From contig CAUYUJ010016891.1 in the NCBI GenBank assembly GCA_963575745.1, forward strand, positions 152,144-216,143: a stretch of 64,000 bases of DNA, written 5' to 3'. Of the stretch, positions 27,169 through 38,481 are shown piece by piece. Origin of the DNA: Prorocentrum cordatum (Eukaryota; Sar; Dinophyceae; Prorocentrales; Prorocentraceae). A program made the translations under genes and the position numbers. Every line of letters begins with the position of its first letter. Positions within the stretch are counted from its first letter, which is position 1. A model generated the notes under the pieces. It saw only the letters and a program-made list of their open reading frames with translations. It did not search any database and had not been told where the DNA came from.

Positions 27169-27717
27169 GTGATGACGTTGATGATGATGCCAGGATTATG
27201 TTGATTATGAATGATGCTGGTGATGTTGCTGATGACGGCGACGATTATGATGATGCTGATGATTGATGGTGATAATGCGGCTGCTGCTGATGCTGATGAT
27301 TATCACGATGCTGATGATGATGATGCTGCTGATGATGCTGATGCAGTTGATGATGATGATGCTGATGCTGATGATGATGATGATGATGCTGACGGGAACG
27401 ATGATAATGGTGAGGTCAATGATGCTGATGATGACGATGATGCTGATGATGGTGAGGATGTTGATGATGCTGCTGCTGATGATGAGGATGAGGATGATGA
27501 TGATGCAGATGATGATGCTGATGATACTGATGATGCTGATCATGATGATGATGATGATGCTGATGCTGATGATGATGACGATGATGATGCAGATGATGAT
27601 GCTGATGCTGATGTTAATGATGATGATGCTGATGCTGATGCTGATGCTGACGATGATGCTGCTGCTGATGATGATGATGCTGATGCTGATGCTGATGCTC
27701 ATGATGATGCTGTTGAC

Positions 27718-27772
<55 letters not shown>

Positions 27773-27775
27773 CTC

Positions 27776-27820
<45 letters not shown>

Positions 27821-27823
27821 CTG

Positions 27824-27863
<40 letters not shown>

Positions 27864-27926
27864 CGATGATGATGATGATGATGGTGATGGTGATGGTGAT
27901 CATGCTGATGATGATGATGATGATGC

Positions 27927-27973
<47 letters not shown>

Positions 27974-28043
27974 CTGATGCTGATGCTGATGCTGATGCTG
28001 ATGCTGATGCTGATGCTGATGCTGTGCTGATGCTGATGCTGAT
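25850..28043. repeat. (GAT)n/(GCTGAT)n array 1
   Basis: 2.2 kb of GAT trinucleotide repeat, diversified to GCTGAT, GGTGAT and GACGAT, with pure stretches at 26060-26120 and 27720-27960 and a (GCTGAT)n end at 27970-28040. It produces Asp/Ala, Met and His/Ile frames that are not protein. Confidence 0.97.
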
Positions 28044-28190
28044 GCTGATGCTGAGGAGGAGGAGGAGGAGGAGGAGGAGGAGGAGGAGGAGGAGGACGAG
28101 GAGGAGGAGGAGGAGGAGGAGGAGGAGGTGGTGGAGGAGGAGGCGGAGGAGGAGGAGGAGGAGAAGAAGGAGGAGGAGGTGGAGGAGGTG
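28044..28190. repeat. (GGA)n array
   Basis: GGA array that directly continues the GAT array and ends just before the spliced leader. Confidence 0.95.
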
Positions 28191-28194
28191 GTGA

Positions 28195-28246
28195 TCCGTA
28201 GCCATTTTGGCTCAAGCCATTTCGGCTCAAGCCACCTTGGCTCAAG
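28195..28246 (+). promoter_or_regulatory. Genomic dinoflagellate spliced leader plus two relict leaders
   Basis: 28195-28216 is an exact 22-nt DinoSL (TCCGTAGCCATTTT then GGCTCAAG). It is followed by two 15-nt truncated leaders at 28217-28231 (CCATTTCGGCTCAAG) and 28232-28246 (CCACCTTGGCTCAAG). SL is normally added to mRNA by trans-splicing, so leaders in the genome mark reverse-transcribed mRNA. Each relict begins exactly after the internal TAG of the leader, the known re-use of that AG as acceptor. It is not an SL RNA gene: no GT donor follows the leader. Confidence 0.92.
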
Positions 28247-28358
28247 ACAAAGCCCGCCGAGCAGGGGACCGCGCCCCCCCAGCCTGGCGCGCGCCTCCGC
28301 CGCGCGGCGGCGCGGGTACTCCGCGGGGCGCGTCGCCGTGGAGGCGCGTGCCTGCGCG

Positions 28359-28490
28359 ATGTCGGGTTTGCCGGGGCCTTCCCCGCCCGAAGAGCGCCGC
28401 AAAGCAATTTTCGCCATGAAAACGTTGTTATTATGTTTAATTAGGTTATTGAAAAATAAGTTGTGTGTTTCCATTCGCTGTTCCTCATGA
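28359..28490 (+). CDS. First ORF of the spliced-leader retrogene
   Basis: The first ATG after the leaders (GCGCG/ATG/TCGGG) opens MSGLPGPSPPEERRKAIFA and ends at TGA 28488-28490 (43 residues). The 5' untranslated part 28247-28358 is GC-rich. From about 28400 the sequence becomes AT-rich and looks like an intron: a GC donor (CGCAAA/GCAATTTTC) and an acceptor such as GGCCGCCAG at about 28600 would join RRK to LRGAGGARQAAFAVC in phase. So the printed ORF may be only a first exon read into its intron. No family recognised. Confidence 0.35.
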   Translation: MSGLPGPSPPEERRKAIFAMKTLLLCLIRLLKNKLCVSIRCSS

Positions 28491-28639
28491 TGCTGGCGAT
28501 GCATGTTTGAAGCGTTTGTCCGATGTGCTCATGATTTCTTAGTTTGATGCAATTCTTTTTTGAATGGCGCCCGTGTCGCACGGGGCCGCCAGCTTCGCGG
28601 CGCAGGGGGCGCTCGCCAGGCCGCCTTTGCGGTCTGCGT

Positions 28640-28788
28640 TCAAGTCGGGCATGCCCCTCTACAGGAGGAGTGCAAAAAACAGTCTGGGGACGATTTTTCG
28701 CACACCTTGCCTGTTTTTGATAATTTTTCCGTGTATTTGTGATTTTTCTCGTCCCGACTCCGCCTGCAAGAGGACCTGCCCGACCTGC
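28640..28788. mobile_element. Introner-like TIR element In-F
   Basis: TCAAGTCGGGCATGCCCC with CTACAGGAGGAG on the left, AAGAGGACCTGCCCGACCTG on the right; interior CAGTCTGGGGACGATTTTTC. Perfect 8-bp duplication GTCTGCGT at 28632-28639 and 28789-28796. On the minus strand it has an intron-like layout: donor ACGCAG/GTCGGGC, acceptor TGAACGCAG/AC. On the plus strand no AG is supplied by the duplicate, though the right TIR has CAAGAG. Confidence 0.8.
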
Positions 28789-28879
28789 GTCTGCGTGCCG
28801 TCCGGGGCGGGCTGTGCCTCGGCGGCCCGCGCGCGCCGGCGGCGGCCGCCCCGGGGTGCGGAGGCAGGCGCGCGGGCTC

Positions 28880-29120
28880 GCCGGGCGGGTCGAGGCCACG
28901 GTCGGTGGCGGCCTTCCTTGGTGGCAGAATCGACTCCGCTCCGGCGCCGGGCTGGTGATGCCTTGAGCCACGCGCACAGGGCATTGGTAGTGTCATCACG
29001 GGCGATGCGAGTGTTCACCAGAAGCATGGGCTGCGATTCAGCAGTCAGGTATCCCCAGAGGGCACCCCTTTGAAGGATTGGTGTCCGGAGCGGGGTTTTC
29101 GCCAGTATATTCGTGCTTCA
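28880..29120 (-). CDS. Minus-strand exon-like frame, family unknown
   Basis: The frame read downward from about 29120 gives NILAKTPLRTPILQRGALW then GYLTAESQPMLLVNTRIARD and DTTNALCAWLKASPARRRSG. This looks like ordinary globular protein, unlike its shadows. It continues downward in phase through the minus-strand intron that In-F would form. A stop lies just upstream of it (29117-29119). The plus-strand retrogene covers the same DNA, so only one of the two can be real along its length. Confidence 0.4.
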
Positions 29121-29124
29121 ATTC

Positions 29125-29262
29125 GGGGGGAGGGGGGGGGCTTCTTAGAAGCACCCCTGCTTCTTAGAAGGCGCGGGCCTCATCTGTAGATACAGGGCCG
29201 CCGCCTTCTAAGAGGCAGCCTCCTCCTAAGAAGCCCTCCCCTCTCCCTCCACCCCCTTGTGC
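29125..29262 (+). mobile_element. TTCTTAGAAG hairpin element, copy 3
   Basis: GGGGAGGGGGGGGCTTCTTA, AGAAGCACCCCTGCTTC, loop GCGGGCCTCATCTGTAGATA, right arm CTTCTAAGAGGCAGCC, CTAAGAAGCCCTCCCC. Confidence 0.65.
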
Positions 29263-29269
29263 GTGCCGC

Positions 29270-29350
29270 CAAGGCCCGATTCGATGCGCATTTTGATGCG
29301 GTCCGATTGCCCAGCTCGATGCCGACGGATCCTGCCCTTGACGGAAGGCC
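29270..29350 (+). repeat. CCGATTCGATG repeat, short copy
   Basis: GCCCGATTCGATGCGCATTT, GGTCCGATTG, TCGATGCCGAC: resembles 8335-8545. Confidence 0.4.
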
Positions 29351-29584
29351 CTGGATGGGACAATCATCGCCCCCACCCCTGGATCCGCGGGGGCAGGAGT
29401 TGGGCACGTGCTGCCGGAACGGGTGGAGTGGGAGTTGGAGCTGGAGGAGGGTTTCGGAGGAGGAGGAGGAGGAGGATGAGGAGGGGGAGAGGGAGAGGGA
29501 GGAGGAGGGAGGCGGGGAGGGAGGTGGAGGAGGAGGAGGAGGAGGGAGGGGGTTGGGGAGGGGATGGGCGAGCTCCGTCCAGAG

Positions 29585-29690
29585 TAGCGTTGCCCCTCGT
29601 GCCCGTACCTCCCTGGAGGCTCTGGGAGCGCGGGGAGCTCCACGTGGACTTCCTGCGGCAGCACCTGTGGAAGGACCCCCCGCAGCCGCC
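29585..29690 (+). CDS. ROCO-type COR-domain gene, exon 1 of the visible set
   Basis: The frame reads LPLVPVPPWRLWERGELHVD then FLRQHLWKDPPQPP, with practically every codon ending in G or C. In COR domains of ROCO (Roc-COR GTPase) proteins a segment of the form G-x-L-x-x-x-x-L-x-x-L-W occurs shortly before the LL-x-x-L-x-x-F-x-L-C segment; WERGELHVDFLRQHLWKD fits it. The next COR segments are in exons at 36443, 39290 and 44121 on the same strand. The left acceptor is near 29584 (CCAGAG); the donor is not certain. The Roc GTPase domain is not in view. Confidence 0.5.
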
Positions 29691-29939
29691 CCCTCGGCGC
29701 GCCGAGGGCCGCTGCCCGCGCCCCTCGCGCAGTCCTCGCCGCAGTCGTCGCGGTCCTCGCCCTCGCCGCCGCCGTCGTCGCCACCGCCGCGGCCGTCGTC
29801 GTGGCCGTCGTCGCGGCCGCCCGCCGCCGGCCGGCCAGAGTCCCAGCGTGCGTGCTTGCCGCGACAGCCCAGCTGGGTCTCTCGTCGCCACGGGGCTGGG
29901 CGTCTGGTGAGGTGGCGGTCCGCGGCCACGGCGGCTGCG

Positions 29940-30080
29940 GCGACGGCGAGGGGGAAGGGGAAATGGGATCAGCAGGGGGGGGGGGGGGGCGAAGGGGAGG
30001 GAGGGGGAGGAGGGAGGGGGAGGTGGGAAGGGGGAGGGAGGAGGGAGGAGGGAGGTGGAGAGGGGGGAGGGGCAAGCCAG
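29940..30080. repeat. G-rich (GGGA/GGA) low-complexity tract
   Basis: G11 run and GGGAGG repeats. The preceding 29700-29830 is a degenerate GTCGTCGCC-type repeat that reads as an Arg-rich frame on one strand. Confidence 0.85.
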
Positions 30081-30199
30081 GTTCGCTCGCGCCACATCCT
30101 TCCCCCCCTTTCCCATTCCTCCAAATTGCGCTTAATGCTTGTAGTTTCACGGGGTCGGGTGTCGATATCCAGCTGCCTAGGGCAAGTCCCGCCTCCGTG

Positions 30200-30880
30200 C
30201 CTGGGTTGTCGGTATGAAGCCTATTGGATGTTGTTTGGGATCTCGTGGCCTCTCGGGGACCTCTTCTGATGCAGTTGTAAAGGCCTCTTGGGGGCCGTTT
30301 TGGGGCCTCTCGGGGCCTCTTGTGGGCCTCTTGTGGCCTCTTTGGGGCCTCTTTGGGGCCTCTTGGGGCCTCTTGGGCGCCTCTTTGGACCTCCTGGGGG
30401 CCTCTGAGGGCGGAAGGCTGGGATTTTCGGTTCGTGTTCCTTCTCTTGGGCCTCTTTTGGGGTCGTCTTGGGGCCCTCTTGGGCCGTCTTGGGCGCCTCT
30501 TGGGCCGTTTTGGGGTGCTCTTGCGCTGGCTTGGGGCCCTCTTGGAGGCCTCTTGGGCCGTTTGGGGGTGATCTTGTTGCCTCAAGGGCCATCTTGGAAC
30601 GCCGGGTAGCCGAAAAGGCGAGAACGCCAAAATCCTTCCAACACCTACGGACAACCAATGATTTTTGCCTTTTGGGGTCCTCGTGGGAGACCTCTCGCAG
30701 GCCCCTTGGGGCGTCTGGGAGGCCTCTTGGGCCATCTTGAGGCCATCTTGGGCGTCTTGGAGCGATCTTTGGGCGACTCGGGGCCCTCTTGGACCGTCTT
30801 GGGGCCCTCTGGGACCGTCTTGGGGGCCTCCTGGGCCGTCATGGAAGCCTCGGGGAGCCCCAGGGAGGCATGGCCGCCCA
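30200..30880 (+). repeat. GGCCTCTTGGGGCC cassette, copy 1
   Basis: Starts GGGTTGTCGGTATGAAGCCT, then a degenerate 10-12 bp GGCCTCTTGG repeat interrupted at fixed places by CTGAGGGCGGAAGGCTGGGA, TTTTCGGTTCGTGTTCC and by AAAAGGCGAGAACGCC, ACCAATGATTTTTGCC. Related cassettes: 34418-35075, 54715-55290 and, without the full set of motifs, 35460-35790, 52600-53120, 49080-49240 and 55555-55690. Confidence 0.8.
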
Positions 30881-30899
30881 GGGACCCCCCCAGAGTGGG

Positions 30900-31610
30900 G
30901 GCGATGCAGTAAGATGGACGTGGCCAGGAGGATGGGGGGGTCTCCTAGAGAATGCAACAGAAACCTTGCCAGCCAACCCTTGGCATTCTTCCACGCCTCA
31001 ACATCCCGCAGGCACCGTGGCGGACATAGATGGCATCTTCAATGCTGGACCCGCTGGTCACTGAGCGAATACCGGGGGCCAGACGATGCCGTGAAACACG
31101 AAGGGGGGTCGGTGAAGTTAAAACTGTTCGTTCGGCGGTTCATGTGGACTCAGTTCACCGACGCGTAGCAGATACCATCTTTCTTGCGGGTTCCTCGCCT
31201 TCCCCAGCACTCCCAGTGATTGGGTCTTCGTTTTGGACTGGGCAACTGTCGTTCACCTCCGTCCTTCCGCTTTCCCCAGCCCCCTTCCCTCTCGAAGAGA
31301 TCTAGGCGGGGGAGGGCAGGCGGGCCGCGGTGCTCGGCAGGAGTGGCGCCTGCCCCCCCCCTCCTGGGACCCCCCCCGCAGGGAAGGGATCCAAGGAGAG
31401 GGGCTTTCCTTCCACTGGATTGCGACTTGAGGCGGTTTCCCTCGAGCTGGCGACTTTGCAACGCACCAGTCGGGCTGGTGGCTTGGGGCGCTTTCCCTTC
31501 GGAGCTTGGGCTTCGCTGGGGACGCCTCGACGTGCTGGTCCTGGCCAAGGGTCTCGCTCGGCACGTCGCGCACGCGCGCCGACAGGGTCGGCAGATTTGG
31601 TTTGCGCGAG
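30900..31610. other. Cassette right flank, then unremarkable sequence
   Basis: ACCTTG-CATTCTTCCACGCCTC and GGCACCGTGG at 30965-31025 also occur at 55798-55850 (GACCTTGAGATTCTTCC, CGCGCCTCCACG, GGCACTGTGG), so the cassette family has a conserved right flank. A plus frame at 31100-31200 ([19 protein letters not shown]) is open but unsupported. The rest shows nothing. Confidence 0.45.
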
Positions 31611-31611
31611 A

Positions 31612-34395
31612 GACAAGCACACGCACGCGCGCACACGCACGCGCACACGTGCGCGCACACGCACACGCACACACGCACACACGCACACACGCAAACACGC
31701 ATACACGCACACACGCACATGCGCACGCACGCACGCACGCGCGCACGCACGCGCGCACGCACGCAACAACGCACGCGCACGCACATGCACACGCGCACGC
31801 ACACGCACGCACGCACGCACACATGCACGCACGCACGCGCGCGCGCGCGCCCGCGCACGCGCGCACGCGCCCGCGCACTCGCGCGCACGCACGCATGCAC
31901 GCACGCGCGCACGCACGCGCGCGCACGCACGCACGCATCCACGCGCGCACGCATCCACGCACGCACGCACGAACGCACACACGCACGCTCGCACGCACGC
32001 ACGCACGCGCGCACGCGCGCATGCCCGCACGCACGCGCACACGCGCGCACGCACGCACGCGCGCACGCATGCACGCGCGCACCCGCGCGCACGCACGCAC
32101 GCGCGCGCGCACGCGCACACGCACGCACTCACGAACGCGCGTGCGCACGCGCACGCGCAGACGCGCATGCGCGCACGCACGCACGCAACCACTTACGCAC
32201 GCACGCACGCACTCGCGCACGCACTCGCGCACGCACGTGCACACGCGCACGCACGTACGCACCCGCGCACGCACGCACGCACGCACGCACGCACACAGAC
32301 AGGCAGACATACACAACACGCACGCACGCACGCACGCACACGCGCGCACACGCACGCACGAACGCACGCACGGACGCACTCGCACTACGCACGCGCACGC
32401 GCACACGCACGCGCCCACGCACGCGCACGGACGCGCTCGCGCACGCGCGCGCGCACGCACGCACGCGCACACGCACGCGCGTACGCGCACGCACTTGCAT
32501 ACGCACACGCGCCCCCGCGCACCCACACGCACGCGCGCACGCACGCGTACACGCACGCGTACACGTACACGCACGCGCACACGCGCACGCAGACGCGCAC
32601 GCACACGCGCGCGCACACGCACGCGCGCACTCACGCGCCAACGCGCACGCGCACGCGCACGCGCACACGCGCACGCATACGCACACGCACACGCACACGC
32701 ACATGCACACGCGCGCACACACACGGACACGCGCACGCACGCTCTTATGCGCACGCACACGCATCCGCTTACGCACACGCACACGCACATGCACACGCGC
32801 AAGCACACGCACACGCACACGCACACGCACACGCACACGCACGAACGAACACGCGCACGCACACGCACACGGACGCGCACGCGCACACGGACGCGCACGC
32901 GTACACGCACACGCACACGCACACGCACGCGCAATCGCACGCGCGCGCACGCGCACGCACACGCACACGCACGCGCACACGCACCCGCACCACGCGCACG
33001 CGCACGCGCACTCACACGCACGCGCACGGGCATGTGCACGTGCATGTGCACGTGCACGCGCACACGCACGCGCGCACGCACGGGCACGCGTACACGCACA
33101 CGCACACGCACACGCACGCGCGCACGCGCACGCACACGCACGCGCGCGCGCGCACAAGCGTGCACGCGCACACGCGCACGCACACGCACGCCCGCGCGCA
33201 GAGACAAACACAGACAGGTACACGCAGACATGCAGGCACACGCAGAACACACACAGCCACGCACAGACACACGCCGACGCGCACAGACACACGCAGACAC
33301 ACGCAGACACACAGGCGCTCGCAGGCACACGGACACACGGACACGCAGACACACAGACACACACAGACACACACGCAGACACACGTAGACACAGACACAC
33401 GCAAACACGCGCAGACACACACAGACACACAGGCAGACACACAGGCACGCACACAGACACATACAGGCACGCACAAACACGCGCAGGCACACGCAGGCAC
33501 GCACAGACACTCATAGACACACACAGACACCCGCAGGCACACAGACACGCTCAGGCACAGGCACACACCGGCACGCACACAGACACGCGCAGACATGCGC
33601 ATACACACAGGCACACACAGACACGCACAGACACGCACAGACAGACACAAATACACTCATATTCACACAGGCGCACACAGGCACACACAGGCACACCCCG
33701 ACACACACACACAGACGCACACAGGCACACAGGCACGCACACACAGACACACACACACACACACCCGCGCACAAACACGCAGGCACACGCACACATGCAC
33801 GCACAAACACGCGCAAATACACACAGATACGCAGACACGCAGGCACACAAAGGCACACACACAGGCACACACACAGGCACACAGACACACACACAGACAC
33901 ATACAGACGCGCGTAGGCACGCACAGGCACACGCAGACACACGCACACACACAGACAGGCACAGGCGCACACAAGCACACGCAGGCACGCACAAACACGC
34001 ACAGGCACGTACCGGCGCACACAGTCACACGCAGGCACACAGACACACAGACACACAGCCACACAGACACATAGACGTACACATACACGCAGGCACACAC
34101 AGACACACACAGACACGCAGGCACGCACAGACACACAGGCACACCGACACACAGACGCACACACATACACACAGACACGCACAGACACACAGACACACAT
34201 AGACACGCACAGACACACACAGACATACGCGCAGACACGCACACACACACACGCAGGCACGAATGCGCGCACGCACGCATGTGCGCTTGCATACACGCAC
34301 GCACGCACACGCACAGACGCAGCCACACGCACACCCACACATACACACACATACATACACATACGCACACGCACACGCATTCGCACATACGCAAC
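31612..34395. repeat. Alternating purine-pyrimidine CA/CG array
   Basis: 2.8 kb of nearly uninterrupted (CA/CG)n: CGCACGCAC-rich from 31612 to about 33200, CACACAGACAC-rich from about 33200 to 34250, then mixed. Such sequence can adopt left-handed Z-DNA. The enormous Arg/Thr/His and Cys/Val/Arg frames (up to 898 codons) are artefacts. Confidence 0.97.
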
Positions 34396-34417
34396 GTCCT
34401 TCGGTCCATCCCCCCAC

Positions 34418-35075
34418 TGTGTTTGGGTTGTGGGTATGAAGCCTATTATGTTCGTTGGGATTTCGTGGGTGGCCTTTTTCGGGGGCTTCCTCGCGGCAAT
34501 TTTGAAGCCTTTCGGGTGCCGTTTTGCGGCCTCTTGGGGCCGCTTTTGGGTCTCTTGGGGGGCTTTTGGGGGCCTCTTGGGGGCCTCTTGGGCGCCTCTT
34601 TGGGCCTCCTGGGGGCCTCTGAGGGCGGACGGCTAGGATTTTTTTCGGTTCGTGTTCCCTCGCTTGGACCTCTTTCGGGGTCGTCTTGGGGCCTTCTTGG
34701 GCCGTCTTGGGCGCCTTTAGGGCCGTCCTGGGGCGCTCGTAGGCTGTCTAGGGTCCCTCTTGGGGGCCTCTTGAGCCGTTTGGCGGTGGTCTTGGGGGCC
34801 TCCCGTCGTCTCAGAAAAGGGGAGAACGCCCAAATCTTTCAAACACCCAGGGAAAATTATTTGCCTCTTGGGGACCTGTTGGGAGGCCGCTTGGAAGCCT
34901 CTTGGGCGTCTGGGAGGCCTCTTTGTCTATCTTGAGGCCATCTTGGGCGTCTTGGAGCGATCTTTGGGTTTCTCTGGGCGCTCTGGGGCCGTCTTGGGGC
35001 CTCTTGCGGTCCTCTCGGCCCGTCTTGGGGCCATCTTGGCTCCGAAACAGTCACGCGAGAAGCCCCAGGGGGCGA
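34418..35075 (+). repeat. GGCCTCTTGGGGCC cassette, copy 2
   Basis: Starts GGGTTGTGGGTATGAAGCCT; contains CTGAGGGCGGACGGCTAGGA, CGGTTCGTGTTCCCTCGC and AAAAGGGGAGAACGCCC, parallel to copy 1. After it, a plus frame at 35085-35200 (GTPNESLQFGLRALEGPLKS) might be an exon, with low confidence. Confidence 0.8.
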
Positions 35076-35204
35076 GCGGGACGCCCAACGAGAGTTTGCA
35101 ATTCGGGCTCCGGGCCCTTGAAGGACCCCTCAAGAGTGCTCAAGCGATGAGGCAAAGGACCGGAGGACACGCCCACTCCGTGCCCGGCCGCACGATGGCG
35201 GATA

Positions 35205-35290
35205 CTCACATCTATCTATCTATCTATCTATCTATTTGCTGTCTATCTATCTATTTGCTGTCTATCTATGTGTCTCTATAGATACACATA
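35205..35290. repeat. (CTAT)n microsatellite
   Basis: TCTATCTATC units interrupted by TTGCTG. Confidence 0.95.
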
Positions 35291-35459
35291 CAAGACTGCA
35301 CAAGCGCTTCGTGCCATGGAGTTTGGTCCTCTATGTCTGGCATGCAGGCGGAAGAGCAGGAAGGTAAAACGGAACACTAAACTATAAGTCCTTGCCGTCT
35401 TTTTCCGACATCGTCGTGATACAAATGTTTCTCTTTACCCTTTCCTCATGCTTCCTCTT

Positions 35460-35790
35460 CCTCTTCCTCATTCTCGCCATGCCCTGCGATTCTCTTTGGA
35501 GAGCCTCTTGAGGGCCTCCTCATTTTTAAAAGGACTTCTTGGGGCCTTCTGGATGCCTCCTGGGTCCCCTCTGGGGGCCTCTGGGGGCTTCTTCGGGCCA
35601 CCCTGGTCTCCCTGAGCGACCGGGTCACGATTTGGAATGCTTCGGGGGACGTTTTGGGGCTATCTTGGGCCGTCAGGGGGCTCTTTTCGTGCCATCTTGG
35701 GGCCCTGTTGGGCCGTCTTGGGGCTGTCTTGGACTACCTGGGAGTTCTCTGTGCAGTTATCAAGCGATTTTCTGACGTCCAGGTGGTCTC
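35460..35790 (+). repeat. GGCCTCTTGGGG-type repeat without cassette motifs
   Basis: Degenerate GGGGGCCTC/GCCGTCTTGGGG units. 35800-36190 is unremarkable. Confidence 0.6.
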
Positions 35791-36194
35791 GGACGCTGGG
35801 AAGACCAAATAGCAGAGCACTCCCAAATCACACAAGAACTAAATCGAACTCATGTGTGCTTGCGTTTCGGATACATCTCGGGGGTCTTTTTTGGGTCGTC
35901 CTCTGGCGTCTGGTGGGTGCCTGGGGCCTCTTGGGGCTCTCGCGGGGCCGTTCGGCCGCCTTCCTGACCGATTTGGGTCCGTTGCCTAGGCCCAGAAGCC
36001 CAGGGAACCGTCTGCAGGGGCGTCCAGGGCGCCCACAGGGCCACGGGTTCGGGGGGTCCCGTTTTGGAAGGGGGGGTGGATTTTACCCCCCCAGATCTGT
36101 ACAACTATAGAAAAATATTGCCACGTGAAACTTGCAAACACTAGGGGGGTCCTTGGCTCTCTTGAGACTCTCTCTGGGCTGCCGAGGCGCCCCC

Positions 36195-36385
36195 CTCCTC
36201 TTTCTTTTCCTCCCCTCCCCCATCTCCCTCCTCCTGCCACCTCCCCCTCCTCCCCCTCCTTTCCCTCCCCCTCCTCCTCCTCCTCCTCTTCCTCCTCCTC
36301 CTCCTCCTCCTCCATCTGCCTCCTCTTTCCTCCTCAACCCCCTTCCTCTTCCCTCTCTCTCCTCGCCCTTCATCCTCCCTCTTCC
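36195..36385. repeat. (TCC)n array
   Basis: TCC/CTCC array directly upstream of the next exon, effectively a very long polypyrimidine tract before its acceptor. Confidence 0.9.
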
Positions 36386-36442
36386 TCCCCCTCCCCGCCA
36401 CCTTGCACGACGGCCGCGGCGACAGCGCTGGCGACGACACAG

Positions 36443-36554
36443 ACGAGGGCATCCCTCTGGCGACGAGGCGGATCGCTTCGTCGACCACGTCGGCGCACTG
36501 CTGCAGATGCTAGTGCGCTTCGACCTGCTGGTGGCGTCGCCAACGGACGCGGAG
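36443..36554 (+). CDS. ROCO-type COR-domain gene, exon 2
   Basis: After the acceptor GACGACACAG the frame reads HPSGDEADRFVDHVGALLQM then LVRFDLLVASPTDAE. LLQMLVRFDLL fits the LLxLLxxFxLC segment of COR domains. The exon ends GCGGAG/GTGGAT in phase 0; reading through gives VDGH and a stop at 36567-36569. Phase 0 agrees with the acceptor at 39289, where the expected next COR motif follows. The 2.7 kb between the two is TCC, GGA and GAT arrays, a repeat pseudogene and repeat R. Confidence 0.6.
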
Positions 36555-36597
36555 GTGGATGGGCATTGATATTGGGAGGGGGGGAGCAGGCGGAGGG

Positions 36598-36784
36598 GAA
36601 GGAGGAGGAGGAGGAGGAGGAGGAGGAGGAGGAGGAGGCGCAGGAGGAGGAGGACGGAAAACGGAGAACGGAGGACGGATGAGGACGGATGAGGACGGAT
36701 GAGGACGGAAGAGGACAGAGGAGAGTGGGAGGAACATGAGGGAGAGGGAATGAAACGATAGAAGACGACGAGCAGCACAAGGAG

Positions 36785-36785
<1 letters not shown>
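36598..36785. repeat. (GGA)n and GGACGGAT tandem repeats
   Basis: GGA array (36598-36650), then five GAGGACGGAT units (36670-36715). Confidence 0.85.
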
Positions 36786-38425
<1,640 letters not shown>

Positions 38426-38481
38426 CCTCCAGGGCGCTGGCCCGAAGAGGCCAGAGGACCCGGGGGCTGGGGGTGCCAGCA

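Noticed and set aside
28195-28246. Spliced-leader RNA gene
   Set aside because: A functional SL RNA gene has a GT donor right after the leader; here two truncated leaders follow, so it is a retroposed mRNA 5' end.
28960-28980. TGGCTCAAG on minus as another relict spliced leader
   Set aside because: Only nine bases match, and they are part of a plausible coding frame (ALCAWLKA).
31220-34202. Open frames of up to 898 codons (Thr/His/Arg or Cys/Val/Arg repeats)
   Set aside because: They are translations of a CA/CG dinucleotide array, open in all frames because neither the repeat nor its complement contains stop codons.
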